The notes: a model not told the origin generated them from the letters alone. A DNA stretch of 64,000 nt from Henckelia pumila (GCF_033568475.1 NC_133120.1:169601991-169665990), one strand, 5' to 3'; positions 24,556-37,100 are shown, counted from the stretch's first letter. Numbers and translations are program-made.

Positions 24556-26151
24556 TGTAACACCCGGAAATTTTAATACGTAAATTCGCATTGCATAATT
24601 AGGAAAAATAATTATTTAAAAATTTATATTTGGGTTAAATGACATTTATGTGTTATTATGTGAATTATATGTATGATTTAAATTTATTTTAGCATTTAAC
24701 CCGTGATTTTAAAATTTCTAAATTTTTCAGAATTTTATTGATTTGATCGCGTAGACGGGACCGTGGACGGATGAGATATCAACTTTTGAGCCAAAAATAT
24801 TTTATGAGATTTTATGAGCCTTAAAAAAATAATATTTTATGGTATTTTGTCAAGAAAATTTTAGTATTTAATTATATATTTATTTAAGGGTTGATTTTTA
24901 GCCAAAATAAGTCATTTTAATGACTTTTATTAATTTTTAAAAATAGGCTATTTATTTATTTCGGGATTTTGGTCTATTTATCAGATTGGTAGGTATTTTA
25001 AGAGTTTAAAATTTTAAGTTTATGGTATATTATCTTTCTAAATAAATTATATTAGTTATTATCCTAATCTACCCAACATTACACCCAAAATCTCTCCCTA
25101 CCCTACGCTCAAACCTCATCAGCCGCCAACCCCATCTCCTCCACCTCCTTCCTCACGTTTCAACAGAGAACCAAGCCTCCATAGCCGATCCTTCAAGGAT
25201 TCTTCAAGTTCTTGGTCCGTTTGCCGTCCCGGAGCCCCGTATACGCGTAAATCTTCATAATAATTAACAAGGCATGTTTAGTTCTTTTCCTTGAACACCA
25301 TATAAGCTATTAATCATGAACGATGTTTTTATTCCAGATTTCTCCTAATTATTTCGAAATTATGCAAGTTTTTGGTTGTTTGATGCATATATATGAGAAT
25401 TCATGATCACGACTCATGTTTTAACTTGCATGGTTCGGTCCAGAGGGTCGGGTTCGAACCAGAGGTGAGTTAGGATCCATTAGGGTCAGTTTTAAAGGTT
25501 GTTTCAATCCTGGAGTGGCCTAAGAGTTGACGATATATATATATTTTTGGAGTGAGTTCTTTTGTTAAGAGTTGAGTCGTTTGAGAATTTGGGTTGTTGG
25601 TCCTACACACATATGGGTATTTGAAGCACTTGGAATAATCACAAGTCATCGTAATGACTTGATATTATAACTATTATCTCGATACTTTCGTTTTACGTTG
25701 GGATTAATGGTATATAAGTATTTGTATTGATGTTCTTTCAATACCCTTGGGTTGTATAAATTTGAATTACGAGGTCATGTTATAGGAGTGTCTCCACCAA
25801 TATTTTTGTGATGTATGAGCAAGCATGGCAGTGGTCCCGTGACCATCGCATGGAAGAGTTATTATTATTTTGAGATACTTTATTAGAGTTTTTAAAACAT
25901 GTTTCAAAGTTTTAATTTTGATTATTTCTGCATGCATGAGTTTGAATTTTGGGTTACAGATTTTTATTAATATTGCATGTTTTCAAGATTTTTATTTATT
26001 AAGGGGTTTTTAATTATTTAAGTTACTATTAAAAGAATTTATTTTTTAGTATTATTTCTAAAATTTATACATATATGTATGGGCGTATATGTATAGTATT
26101 ATTCTTAGTTATAAAAAAAAAATTCCGCATTTATTAGTAGTAGATGTTTCA
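24556..26151 (+). repeat. 5' LTR of the reduced gypsy element
   Basis: Starts TGTAACACCCGG and ends GATGTTTCA. It is highly similar to the second copy at 26463-28062; I see scattered single-base changes and a few short indels. Both copies contain GGGTTCGAACC, which mimics a tRNA B box. Confidence 0.93.
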
Positions 26152-26462
26152 ATTGGTATCAGTGCACAGTCCTTGGAGGGTGTCCATCTGCCACGTAAAG
26201 CTCAGAAATCCCACTACCGGTCTGTAAGTTTTAAATGTTTTATTATGATTTATCAGGAGCATATGTTATGACTTAAGACTTTATGTTAGCAAAGTTTTAA
26301 AATACTTAGTTATGCATTGCGATTACGTGACTTTAGGATACTGAAACTTGAGAACTAGATAAGTAATCATGGAGTTAGTAAACTAGAATTTTGAGGGACT
26401 TCGTTATTAGAATTTGATCAGTCGAATTTCGAGGACGAAATTCAATTTAAGGGGGGGAGAAT
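26152..26462 (+). other. minimal internal region: primer binding site and polypurine tract
   Basis: Begins two bases after the LTR with TGGTATCAGTGC (26154-26165), a one-base variant of the iMet primer site, and ends with a G-rich polypurine tract at 26451-26460. Only these priming signals and a short pol remnant are kept. Confidence 0.85.
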
Positions 26463-28062
26463 TGTAACACCCGGAAATTTTAATATGTAAATTCGCATTG
26501 CATAATTAGGGAAAATAATTATTTAAAAATTTATATTTTGGTTAAATGACATTTATGTGTTATTATGTGAATTATATGCATGATTTAAATTTATTTTAGC
26601 ATTTAACCCGTGTTACTAAAAATTCTAAATTTTTCAGAATTTTATTGATTTGATCGCGTAGACGGGACCGTCGACGGATGAGATATCAACTTTTGAGCCA
26701 AAAATATTTTATGAGATTTTATGAGCCTTAAAAAAAATAATATTTTATGGTATTTTGTCAAGAAAATTTTAGTATTTAATTATATATTTATTTAAGGGTT
26801 GATTTTTAGCCAAAATAAGTCATTTTAATGACTTTTATTAATTTTTAAAAATATGCTATTTATTAATTTCGGGATTTTGGTCTATTTATCAGATTGGTAG
26901 GTATTTTAAGAGTTTAAAATTTTAAGTTTATGGTATATTATCTTTCTAAATAAATTATATTAGTTATTATCCTAATCTACGCAACATTACACCGAAAATC
27001 TCTCCCCACCCTACGCTCAAACCCCATCAGCCGCCAACCCCATCTCCTCCATCTCCTTCCTCACGTTTCAACAGAGAACCAAGCCTCCATAGCCGATCCT
27101 TCAAGGATTCTTCAAGTTCTTGGTCCGTTTTCCGTCTCGGAGCCCCGTATACGCGTAAATCTTCGTAATAATTAACAAGACATGTTTAGTTCTTTTCCTT
27201 GAACACCATATAAGCTATTAATCATGAACGATGTTTTTATTTCAGATTTCTCCTAATTATTTCGAAATTATGCAAGTTTTTGGTTGTTTGATGCATATAT
27301 ATGAGAATTCATGATCACGACTCATGTTTTGACTTGCATGGTTCGGTCTAGAGGGTCGGGTTCGAACCAGAGGTGAGTTAGGGTCCATTAGGGTCAGTTT
27401 TAAAGGTTGTTTCAATCCTGAAGTGGCCTAAGAGTTGACGATATATATACATATTTTTGGAGTGAGTTATTTTGTTAAGAGTTGAGTCGTTTGAGAATTT
27501 GGGTTGTTGGTCCTACACACATATGGGTATTTGAAGCACTTGGAATAATCACAAGTCATCTTAATGACTTGATATTATAACTGTTATCTCGATAATTTCG
27601 TTTTTCGTTGGGATTAATGGTATATAAGTATTTGTATTGATGTTCTTTCAATACCCTTGGGTTGTATAAATATGAATTACGGGGTCATGTTATATGAGTG
27701 TCTCCACCAATATTTTTGTGATGTATGAGCAAGCATGGCAGTGGCCCCGTGACCGTCGCATGGAAGAGTTATTATTATTTTGAGATACTTTATTAGAGTT
27801 TTTAAAACTTGTTTCAAAGTTTTAATTTTGATTATTTTCGCATGCATGAGTTTGAATTTTGGGTTACAGATTTTTATTAATATTGCATGTTTTCAAGATT
27901 TTTATTTATTAAGGGGTTTTTAATTATTTAAGTTACTATTAAAAGAATTTATTTGTTAGTATTATTTTTAAAATTTATGCATATATGTATGGGCGTATAT
28001 GAATAGTATTATTCTTAGTTATAAAAAAAAAAATTCCGCATTTATTAGTAGTAGATGTTTCA
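26463..28062 (+). repeat. 3' LTR of the reduced gypsy element
   Basis: Starts TGTAACACCCGG straight after the polypurine tract and ends GATGTTTCA, followed by the target duplication TAAGG. Confidence 0.93.
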
Positions 28063-29272
28063 TAAGGACTATCATTTACTCTAATTCCACTCATCTTTAA
28101 GAACAAGTCAGTGAGAGATCGAGCACAACTAGTACGCATAGATGAGATAAATATTATTCAATCGAGAACAATGTGTTCTAATTGTAGGACAAACATTGTG
28201 GGCCATGAGGATCACACTTTCCTAGTGAAAGTGGCTTTGGATCAAAATGTCATGTATTAGGAACAATCTTAGAATTATGAAGAATAATCTTTTCGATATG
28301 AGGAAAAATAAGGCATGCCCATGTTAACATGCACCAAAATCATATAATACACTGCATGATAGAAGTGGAGAGGAGTGTTCAATTCTTAGAGATTGGTGGA
28401 ACCATCACCCAAGTGTTTGCCTAGTAATGTATTGTGCTCTATATTGTCTAAGGTGTAGGAGAGAAACATTGATTATGACCCAATGAGAGCACCATTTGTG
28501 GATGTCCATTTCCACCCAATGTATATAATATGGGTATATTGTTCGAAATCCAAACTCATAACTTGTTTAATATGATATTTTCTCGTCTTTAAGGACTATC
28601 ATTTACTCTAATTCCACTCATCTTTAAGAACAAGTTAGTGAGAGATCGAGCACAACTAGTACGCATGGATGGGATAAATATTATTCAATCGAGAACAATG
28701 TGTTCCAATTGTAGGACAAACATTGTGGGTCATGAGGATCACACTTTCCTAGAGAAAGTGGCTTTGGATCAAAATGTCATGTATTAGGAACAATCTTAGA
28801 ATTATGAAGAATAATCTTTCCGATATGAGGAACAATAAGGCATGCCCATGTTAACATGCACCAAAATCATATAATACACTGCATGACACAAGTGGAGAGG
28901 AGTGTTCAATCCTTAGAGATTGGTGGAACCATCACCCAAGTGTTTGTCTAGTAATGTATTGTGCTCTATGTTGTCTAAGGTGTAGGAGAGAGACATTGAT
29001 CTTGACCCAATGAGAGCACCATTTGTGGATGTCCATTGCCACCCAATGTATATAATATGGGTATATTGTCCAAAATCCAAACTCATAACTTGTTTAATAT
29101 GATGTTTTCTCGTCTTTAAGGACTATCATTTACTCTAATTCTACTCATCTTTAAGAACAAGTCAGTGAGAGATCGAGCACAACTAGTACGCATGGATGAG
29201 ATAAATATTATTCAATCGAGAACAATGTGTTCCACTTGTAGGACAAACATTGTGGGCCATGAGGATCACACT

Positions 29273-29663
29273 TCCATATTTTTGGAACAAACCAATACAT
29301 ATTCAGAATAATCTGTTCGATTTAAGGCACAAGATGACATGTCATTGTGAACTTGAGATTTATCATTTGCAAATGCACCAAGATGACTATGGTGTATCGG
29401 CTAAAAATGTCACATATATGGAACAATCCTTGAATTATGCGAAATTATCTGTTTGATTTACAGAACAAGATGACATGTCACATGCATTATAATTACTCTT
29501 TTGACCCTCACAATAAAACAAAAATAATAAAAATAGACTTTGACTCCCACCTACCCCTCATTATTAAGCTCTTTCGGTACACTTTATCCATTCACTTCTT
29601 CTTTCTCGTTTGGTTAGGGTTTTGATTTTCAAAATAAAATTTCATTCTTCAAGATCGAGCACA
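29273..29663 (+). other. diverged array tail and likely 5' flank of the GRF ORF
   Basis: 29273 to about 29480 has degraded relatives of the 527-bp unit (GGAACAA..AATCTGTTCGATTTA, ATGACATGTCA). The remainder is AT-rich and probably holds the promoter of the ORF starting at 29664; I see no clear TATA box. Confidence 0.4.
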
Positions 29664-30113
29664 ATGGAAATGAAGATTGCACCACAATGTTTATGTGGTT
29701 TCGGAGAAATGATTTTACGAAGAGCCGGATCACGTTCGACCCGCCCGGGAGAGTTGTATTATATTTGTCCTCGTGAGCTGCAACATAAAAATCGATTTTT
29801 TTGGTACGATGATTATCACGGTGAATCGCTCCAAAAATCATTAAATTTCAAACCAGACCCAAGTAAGAAAGGTAGAGAGAGCTACGCATGTTCAATGAAT
29901 CAACAATCTGCATCATCGTCCATTCATGATTCAACAGAACAGTTCAATTACAAGAAGAAGGAGCATTCGTCCTCTGATGTGCTAGACAACCAGTCTACTA
30001 GAACACCAGGGCCCGACCATATCGTAGAAATATGTTGTTGTTTTGGTTACACATGTTTTGTTCTTGTACTAATTTTACTTTTAGCTCTGTTTATTGTAAT
30101 AATCAGACAATAA
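29664..30113 (+). CDS. GRF-type zinc-finger protein with C-terminal membrane helix, MULE-borne
   Basis: Intact 149-aa reading frame, start ATG at 29664 (ACAATGG, a fair plant context). The N-terminus has a GRF zinc-finger pattern: CLCG (Cys9, Cys11), then RPGELYYICP with Cys35, then RFFWYDD at about 44-50. The last Cys that usually precedes FF is replaced (KNRFF), so the zinc site may be incomplete. Residues 60-118 are polar and Ser/Lys-rich. Residues 120-148 form a hydrophobic helix starting with three Cys (EICCCFGY) and rich in Leu/Val/Ile, ending IIRQ: a likely tail anchor. GRF fingers in other proteins bind single-stranded nucleic acid. It lies between the array and the transposase and converges on it. 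Role unknown; no stop or frameshift is seen, unlike its neighbours. Confidence 0.72.
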   Translation: MEMKIAPQCLCGFGEMILRRAGSRSTRPGELYYICPRELQHKNRFFWYDDYHGESLQKSLNFKPDPSKKGRESYACSMNQQSASSSIHDSTEQFNYKKKEHSSSDVLDNQSTRTPGPDHIVEICCCFGYTCFVLVLILLLALFIVIIRQ

Positions 30114-30525
30114 GTTCCAAATTTATTCAGTTTTATTCCAAATTAAATACAAGTTGTACGATATACACAGTAATGACAAAGATCATTTATCAAATTCGAA
30201 CATTTTATATTTGTTTACCACAAATAGAGTTGGTTTCAGAATAACTTAAGACAACACAATACACTTAACTACACTACGACCCTAGATCAAGTTAAAATGT
30301 GACAGCAGATGGTTCCACAAAAGCCTCAAACCAAGCGCAATCCAGCAATGCTTCCACTCGAACGTGTGTGCCTTTTCGAGGGCAATTTCATGCTCGAACC
30401 AGCTTCCAGTAATCACTTGCCCCTGCATATTTTTTTAACAGTCAAGATTAATTTCTGAATAATTTCTGTTAAAAAGTTATGCTAATAACAAATAATTGAA
30501 ACATCATATTATTAAACAATTACAG
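30114..30525. other. spacer between the GRF ORF and the transposase stop
   Basis: Mostly AT-rich. On the minus strand 30286-30422 has an open frame of 46 codons with a splice-acceptor-like TGCAG in front (GQVITGSWFEHEIALEKAH...), with codon use that looks coding. It is out of frame with the end of the transposase. It may be a remnant exon; I do not recognise it. Confidence 0.35.
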
Positions 30526-30618
30526 CTACTCTATCGGTTCCTTGCAACTGCGTCTATTGTGTCCTCTTGCATGACAACGACCACATGTTGAGACACGTGT
30601 ATTAACTTGTGATGGTAT

Positions 30619-32512
30619 TGAAAGAGTTGATGCCCCGCTAGCCAAGTTGTGGCCAAGGGCTTTGAGAGTCTCTTATTGTAAACAATCTTTATTTAATATA
30701 ATTTACATTCATTAATGGCATTTTCTTTATCTTTCTTTATAATGTTATATTGTGATATACTATTATTGTTTTGATAAAGACCTTGAATATACTATAGTGT
30801 AAGTAAGATGAGATAGTGAATAAAGAGAGATCACTATCATGAAACACATCTTATAGTCATGTATATTCTAAACAGTTCCTAGTCAATTGAGCCATCCGCA
30901 AATAAGGATAAGGATCGCTCGAGATCGAGACTAGCATTTGCGATGCCATGTACCACGTTTCATTGGTATGGAACATAGAGATGTTCAAAGCATGAAAATG
31001 GATATTCATATGATGAATGATCGAACTACCCTATTCGGACTTTCCAAGTGGTTATCATTATTTAAGTGGATAAGTCCGCGGTTTTGGTTGTATACCATTA
31101 GTCCTTACTACTTGAAACATCATGAGACTCTATATGCTAGTACTATACTTTGACTCATTTACCGACTCTATGAGGGTCATTAGGTGTCGGGATTGGGTAC
31201 AGTTACGAAACATATATGATTCGATGCTTTGTTGTCAAGGATTCACCACACGCTTGCGAGTGTGGATATCCTATGCGATCTGAGGAGATATTAGTGTGAC
31301 AAATCTCTGGCCAGAGTACTCGATGTGATTTAGGTTACTTGGTTTCCTAGTAGCACATGCGATGTCACTATTTGATCTTCAAGATGAATTGCATAGTTAT
31401 CGAATCTCGAACGACTCTCGATCTACCAATGGTTGTTGATTCGATCGGGATATATGGATGAAAGGACCGTACTGTACGCTAACCAAAACCTACTGGTTCT
31501 TACAGGCACTATCAGTGATACCTAGGGAATCATGGGGCGATGTTGCTAGGCGCTCTTACCATGATTCGATGGGTAAGTCGGAAATTGTTGTTCCGAGTCA
31601 CAAGGAGTTGTGAGCCCACGGCTAGCTGTATCCCTGAACCATTGAAGGTTACACAAGTAATGGATTACTAATCCCCGTTGAGATAGTTAAATTTAAAGAG
31701 TTAAATTTAATGAAAGAGAAGTTGGACTTCTAAACTAAAGGGAGTGGAATTTCCTAAAATGACATAGGGATGGACATTTTTGGAAATCACTGAATTCGGA
31801 TTCAGAAAAATTATCTTGACTTTAAAAGGTGCAGAAATGGTTTCTGTGCACATTGGTGAAATCAGTTTATCAATCGGAGTCATGATGAATTTTATATTAA
31901 TTTCTATAATAACAGGCTTGGCTTGTTGGGCTTAAGTTATGGATTATGGGCCCTAAGGAGTTAGTGTTCTAATAGACATATAAATTAATCCAGTCTAGAA
32001 ATTATAAATATATATGTATGTAATTTTCGAAAATAAAACAATTGAAGTCTTGCAATTTTCGAAAATCACATCTAAATATTAAAAGGAATTTTCGAAAATT
32101 TGAGAGAGTGTCTCAAGAGAATTTTCGAAATCTCTTCTCCTTTTTGAGAGAATTCAGTCAGTGATTTTTATGAAAAATTACATTCTGAATTGACAGATCA
32201 AATCTGTTTAATCTCTTCGATAAACATCTGATTGATTTCTAGTGCAATCAATCATAGGGTTTCAGTTTTCTGTTCGTGGACCTAATTCAGGAGTTGATCG
32301 AGCAAGTCATCAGTTCCTGGGATTTACAACAAGAGCAGATTTAATCTGTTGAAGAGGTAAAATATTAATTGTTATTATTATTTTGCTTGAATAATTTAAT
32401 CGTTAGGATTTGATACCCATGATATGGAATCGTTCCATATAAAAAAAAAAAAAATTTAAACTTCCGCTGCACCGGATATCAGATCTATGATCCGAGAACG
32501 GGTGTTCCAACA
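30619..32512 (+). repeat. 5' LTR of copia copy 1
   Basis: Starts TGAAAGAGTTGATGCC and ends GGGTGTTCCAACA. It is followed by a degenerate primer site (GTGATATCAGAACC). Near its end it has CTGTTCGTGGACCTAATTC, absent from the 3' LTR. Confidence 0.94.
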
Positions 32513-34137
32513 GTGATATCAGAACCAGGTTGTTCTCAGATCAAACGATTAAAATTAATCGATTGTACAAAATTTTTAGCCTCGGTTTATTGAAACAAAA
32601 CAAAATTTTAAATTAAAATTTTTGAAGGGCAACACGGGCAGCGCTCGGCGCTGCCCAGCTCCACGTGGGCAGCCCAGTCCCACGTGGAGGCGGGGCTGCC
32701 CGGGACCCCGAAAAATTAAAATTTGATTTTTTAAAAGAATTTTAGATTTTTGAAATTTTAGTTTTTGGTCCGATCGAAAATTGTTTTTGATTGGTCCCCG
32801 AGGCATCGGCTCAAATTGTTTGAGTCCGAAATTTTTAAAATTGATTTTTGTATAAATTTGAATTTTTGGAAAATTTATAAATTTTATCCGTTAAATTAGA
32901 TTTTATAAAATTAATTATTTTGGTACAATTGATAATAAGATATGATCTTATGAATATATTAGATAAAATTTGATTTTATCTTTTTAATTATGTTGCCATT
33001 GCATGTTATCCAATTATTTAATTATTGAATTAATTATTGGATAAAAGGATGATCGATTGCCATGACCAATTTCGTAGGTGTATGTTAGGTTGTTTACATT
33101 TGGTTTTATTGTTGTTGGGTTTTATTAATGGGCTTGGTTTATGGCCCAATTTGAATTGTCATTTGTAATAAAAAGTGGGTCTGGTTTATGGCCCGTTCCC
33201 ACCCTTAAATATGTATCCCCTACTTGTTATCGAAATTTATTGTAAATTTATTAGACTTAGTGGGAGATAAAGATTTGAAGACAATGGTGGGCCCAGCAGA
33301 CAATAAAGACCGAAAAAATGTAAATTGGAAGCTCAATGTAATAGGATTGCATTGCATACTTGCATATCACCTAGGATTGGATTTAGACTCGTGATTGGCA
33401 ACCACAGGTCGATTAGTTTTTGGGATCGATCATCCTTTAAATAATATATATGATATTATTGTTGTATGCATGTTTAGACTAAATTGCATGAATCCCGCAA
33501 GCATACAAAGATTGAATGATGAGACAAATTTTCAAAATAAAATCCCCCATTTTAAATATGATTTAAAATTGATATCAATATAAACAAAAGGGAATTTAAA
33601 TATTGTTTAAATGTTCATACCTTCCATCAACGATCAATGTATGAGATGCTACCCGCGGGCACGGTCCGGCTCATATTATTGGGGGGGCTCATTCGTCGAA
33701 AAGCTGTACATTGGATCGACACATGTTGTAAGTTGGGTGGAACTCCCATGGGATTGGCCCATATTATTGGGGATCCACATGGCGACCGTCCATCACAACT
33801 TAATATTGATGGGTCATCTTGACATGTCACAGTAAACGGCGTCATATTATTGGGCTCTTATTGGACATGAGGTAAAAACATGGGGATTGCTTTGGAAGCA
33901 ATTGGGCTCTACCTTTTGAAAATTATGGTTGACTGATATTATTCGGGATTATGATTTGTCAATTGGACTCCATATTCCCACTAAAAAAAATAGTTTCTCG
34001 TTTTCACTAGAGGGTAGTGAAATCGTTAAAATAGTGGGAGTGAAATTCATAAAATAAATCTCGCCATATTTTATGTCTTAGTAAATTAATTAAGCAATCA
34101 CCGATAATTATCTGCTTTCATCTCAGTATATCATTAT
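32513..34137 (+). other. copia copy 1 leader, with two strong hairpins
   Basis: Long non-coding leader between the primer site and gag. It includes a GC-rich patch with perfect stems (32636-32656 and 32659-32689). At about 33640-33855 there are three copies of CATATTATTGGG in a stretch conserved with the other copia copy. Confidence 0.7.
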
Positions 34138-37100
34138 GATGAATCTTCGTAATCTACATGTCTCAATTCTCGAACAAAACAAACTGACTGGCGCAAACTA
34201 TACGAAATGGTTCCGTAAGTTAAAAGATTGTCCTGAGTTCGGAGAAGATTTTCTACGTGCTAGAAAAGGCTCCTCCGAAAAAATCCCCAGCTGATGTAAC
34301 TTCGGAAAGGTTGGCCGAACTAGAGAAATGGTAGGACCATGATCTCAAGGCCAAATGTTACATGCAAAGATGGACAAGTCTAAATAAGTTTACCATCACT
34401 GCAAGAAACCCGGTTACTGGAAGCGCAACTGCAAAAAATATATATATCGAGTAGTTACGAACTGCTAAGGATATATTTTATAATGAAATAAATGTTTCAC
34501 TTAATACTACTTCTTGGGTATTGGATACCAGATGTAGATCTCACATTTGCAATGAGTTGCAGATGATGACAAGTAGTAATAGGCTAAGGATGGGTGAGAC
34601 CCAGTTAAGGCTCGGGAATGATTCCAGAGTTGAATCCAAAGCTATGGGAAACATTTGTTTGATTTTGCAAAACAATTTTAAGCTATATTTTGAGAGAGAT
34701 GTTTTTTATTTGTGCCAAGATTTCATTAAAACATTATTTCTATTTCTATTCTTGATTGAGAAGATTTTTCTTGAAATTTTGCGAATGGGATTTGCAATAT
34801 TTACAAGAATGAATGTTTGATTTGAAATGGACAATTTAAAAACGATCTATATAACTTAAAATTAAAAGACGTTCCAATTAATTATGTTGATAAACCGGTA
34901 ACAACAAATAAAAGGAAAAACGATAGTCAAAACCCGGCAAACCTTTGGCATGCTAGGCTAGGTCATATTTCCTCAAGAAGGATGAACAAGCTAGTGGGAG
35001 AGGACATGTTTGATATGTCTGATATTAACTCTCTACCAACTTGTGAGTCCTGCCTAAAAGGAAAAATAACTAAAACTCCTTTCAAAGGAAAACCTGAGCG
35101 TAGTCAAAATCTGTTGGATTTGATCCATACAGATGTTTGCAGCCCATTTAGTATTGGTACTAAATTTGGTCACACCTACTTCATTACCTTTACTGATGAT
35201 TATTCTAGGTACGGATATTTATATTTGATGAAATATAAGTCTGAATCATTTGAAAAGTTCAAAGAATTCAAGGCTGAAGTAGAAAACAAACTAGGTAAAA
35301 GTATTAAAGCACTTCGATCGGATTGAGGTGGAGAATACTTAAGTACCGAGTTTTTTGGCTATCTAAAAGAGAATGGGATTATCTCTCAGTGGAATCCTCC
35401 TATGACACCTCAGCTTAATGATGTTTCGGAGTGTCGCAATCGAACATTGTTGGACATGGTTCGATCTATGATGAGCTTCACTGAGCTTCCACCTTCGTTT
35501 TGGGGCTATGCGCTTGAAATGGCCGTATTATTGTTGAAAAATGTCCACACTAAAGTTGTGAACAAAACTCCATATGAATTATGGACTGGCAAAACTCCTA
35601 AGTATTCGTACTTGAGGATTTGGGAATGTCCTGTTTATGTGAAGCAGACAGTGGGAGATAAGTTGGATAGTCGATCCACCTTATGTTATTTTGTAGGGTA
35701 TCCAAAAAATTCAATCGGATATTATTTCTATCATCCTACTGAAACAAAAGTGTTTGTTTCGAGGAATGCCACCTTCATGGAGAAGGAGTTCTTACTTGAT
35801 AAAAAAGGCAAGATGATGGAACTCGAAGAAATTCGAGAAGAACCCGAGATACAAAATAACGATCCCACACCTCAGGATCCATTAAACGACATGCCTCTTT
35901 CTAGAAGATCCGAGAGGACTTCTAGACCTCCTATTCGATATGGTCTACTTCTTGAAGGGGATCAAAATGAACCCGACATTGGATGTGATCCAAGAAACTT
36001 CAAGGAAGCAATTTCTGATGCGGATTCGAATTTATGTCTTGAAGCTATGCAGTCGGAAATAGACTCGATGCATACAAACCAAGTTTGGTCTTTAGTAGAT
36101 CCTCCCGATGGAATTGTTCCAATAGGGTGTAAATGGATCTACAAGAGAAAACTTGGGTCTGATGGTAAGGTACTGACCTACAAGGCACGATTGGTAGCAA
36201 AAGGTTATACTCAAAGACAAGGAGTTGACTATGATGAAACTTTTTCACCAGTCGCAATGTTCAAGTCCATAAGAATCCTTATTGCCATAGCAGCTTGGTA
36301 TGACTATGAGATATGACAAATGGATGTGATGACTGCATTTCTTAATGGAAACATTAAGGAAAAAATCTATATGATGCAGCCCGAGGGATTCACATCCATG
36401 GGAAGCCAGCATAAGGTATGCAAGCTTCAGAGATCAATTTATGGTCTCAAACAGGCATCAAGAAGTTGGAACCTGAAATTTGATGAAACAATAAAGGATT
36501 TTGGTTTCATCAAGAACCCGGAGGAACCATGCGTGTACAAAAATTTAGTTAAGGATGCTGTGACATTCTTAGTACTTTATGTTGATGACATCCTACTCAT
36601 TGGAAATGATGTAGGGATGTTGCAGTCAACAAAGATATGGTTATCATGTAGATTCTCGATGAAGGATTTGGGTGAGGCGTCCTATATTCTAGGAATACAG
36701 ATCTATAAAGATAGATATAAGAGAGTGATAGGACTCACTCAAGCAACCTACATCGACACCATATTGAAAAGGTTTTCTATGGATGAGTCCAAGAGAGGAC
36801 ATCTACCTATGTGTCATGAAGTTTCTCTATCCAAGTCTATGTCTCTCAAGACTGACGAAGAGATAGAGAAAATGACACACATACCATATGCATCAGTCAT
36901 AGGTAGTATCATTAATGGGATGATATCTACCAGACCAGATGTAGCCTTTGCTCTGAGTGTCACGAGCAGATATCAGGCCAATCCCGGTCAAATGCATTGG
37001 AAAGCTGTGAAGGATATTCTAAAGTACTTGATAAGGACTAAGAATATATTCATGGTTTATGGAGGAAGAGAATTGAAATTGGAATGCTATACCGACTCTA

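Larger units (their letters stand above)
24556..28062 (+). mobile_element. gypsy-type LTR element almost lacking an internal region (LARD/TRIM-like)
   Basis: Two LTRs (24556-26151 and 26463-28062) flank about 311 bp. It has a primer binding site, a polypurine tract and a perfect 5-bp target duplication TAAGG (24551-24555 and 28063-28067). The words just before the tract (CGAATTTCGAGGACGAAATTC) resemble the 3' end of gypsy pol in plant Tekay/Del-like elements. No gag or pol remains. It sits within unit 4 of the 527-bp array. Confidence 0.92.
22454..29272. repeat. 527-bp tandem repeat array, interrupted by a gypsy-type element
   Basis: Units begin AGGACTATCATTTACTC at 22454, 22981, 23508, 24037, 28065, 28592 and 29119. 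Spacing is 527-529 bp outside the interrupted unit. The seventh copy is cut at about 29272, and diverged relatives of the unit continue to about 29480. Each unit holds CATGTTAACATG (a 12-bp palindrome) and a block near ACCATCACCCAAGTGTTTG. U1 is the most diverged; inner units are very similar, as expected of an array made by unequal exchange. No ORF is conserved between units. The array belongs to the MULE interior. Confidence 0.93.

Noticed and set aside
25447-25462. GGGTTCGAACC, a tRNA B-box-like word (again near 27358)
   Set aside because: No A box or cloverleaf at the right distance upstream; it lies in both LTRs of the gypsy-type element.
22454-29272. CRISPR-like regular repeats
   Set aside because: Units are 527 bp and directly adjacent with no unique spacers, in a plant genome.
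32576-32806. Open frame over the GC-rich patch in the copia leader
   Set aside because: It exists only because the hairpin patch lacks stops; copy 2 of the element lacks it.
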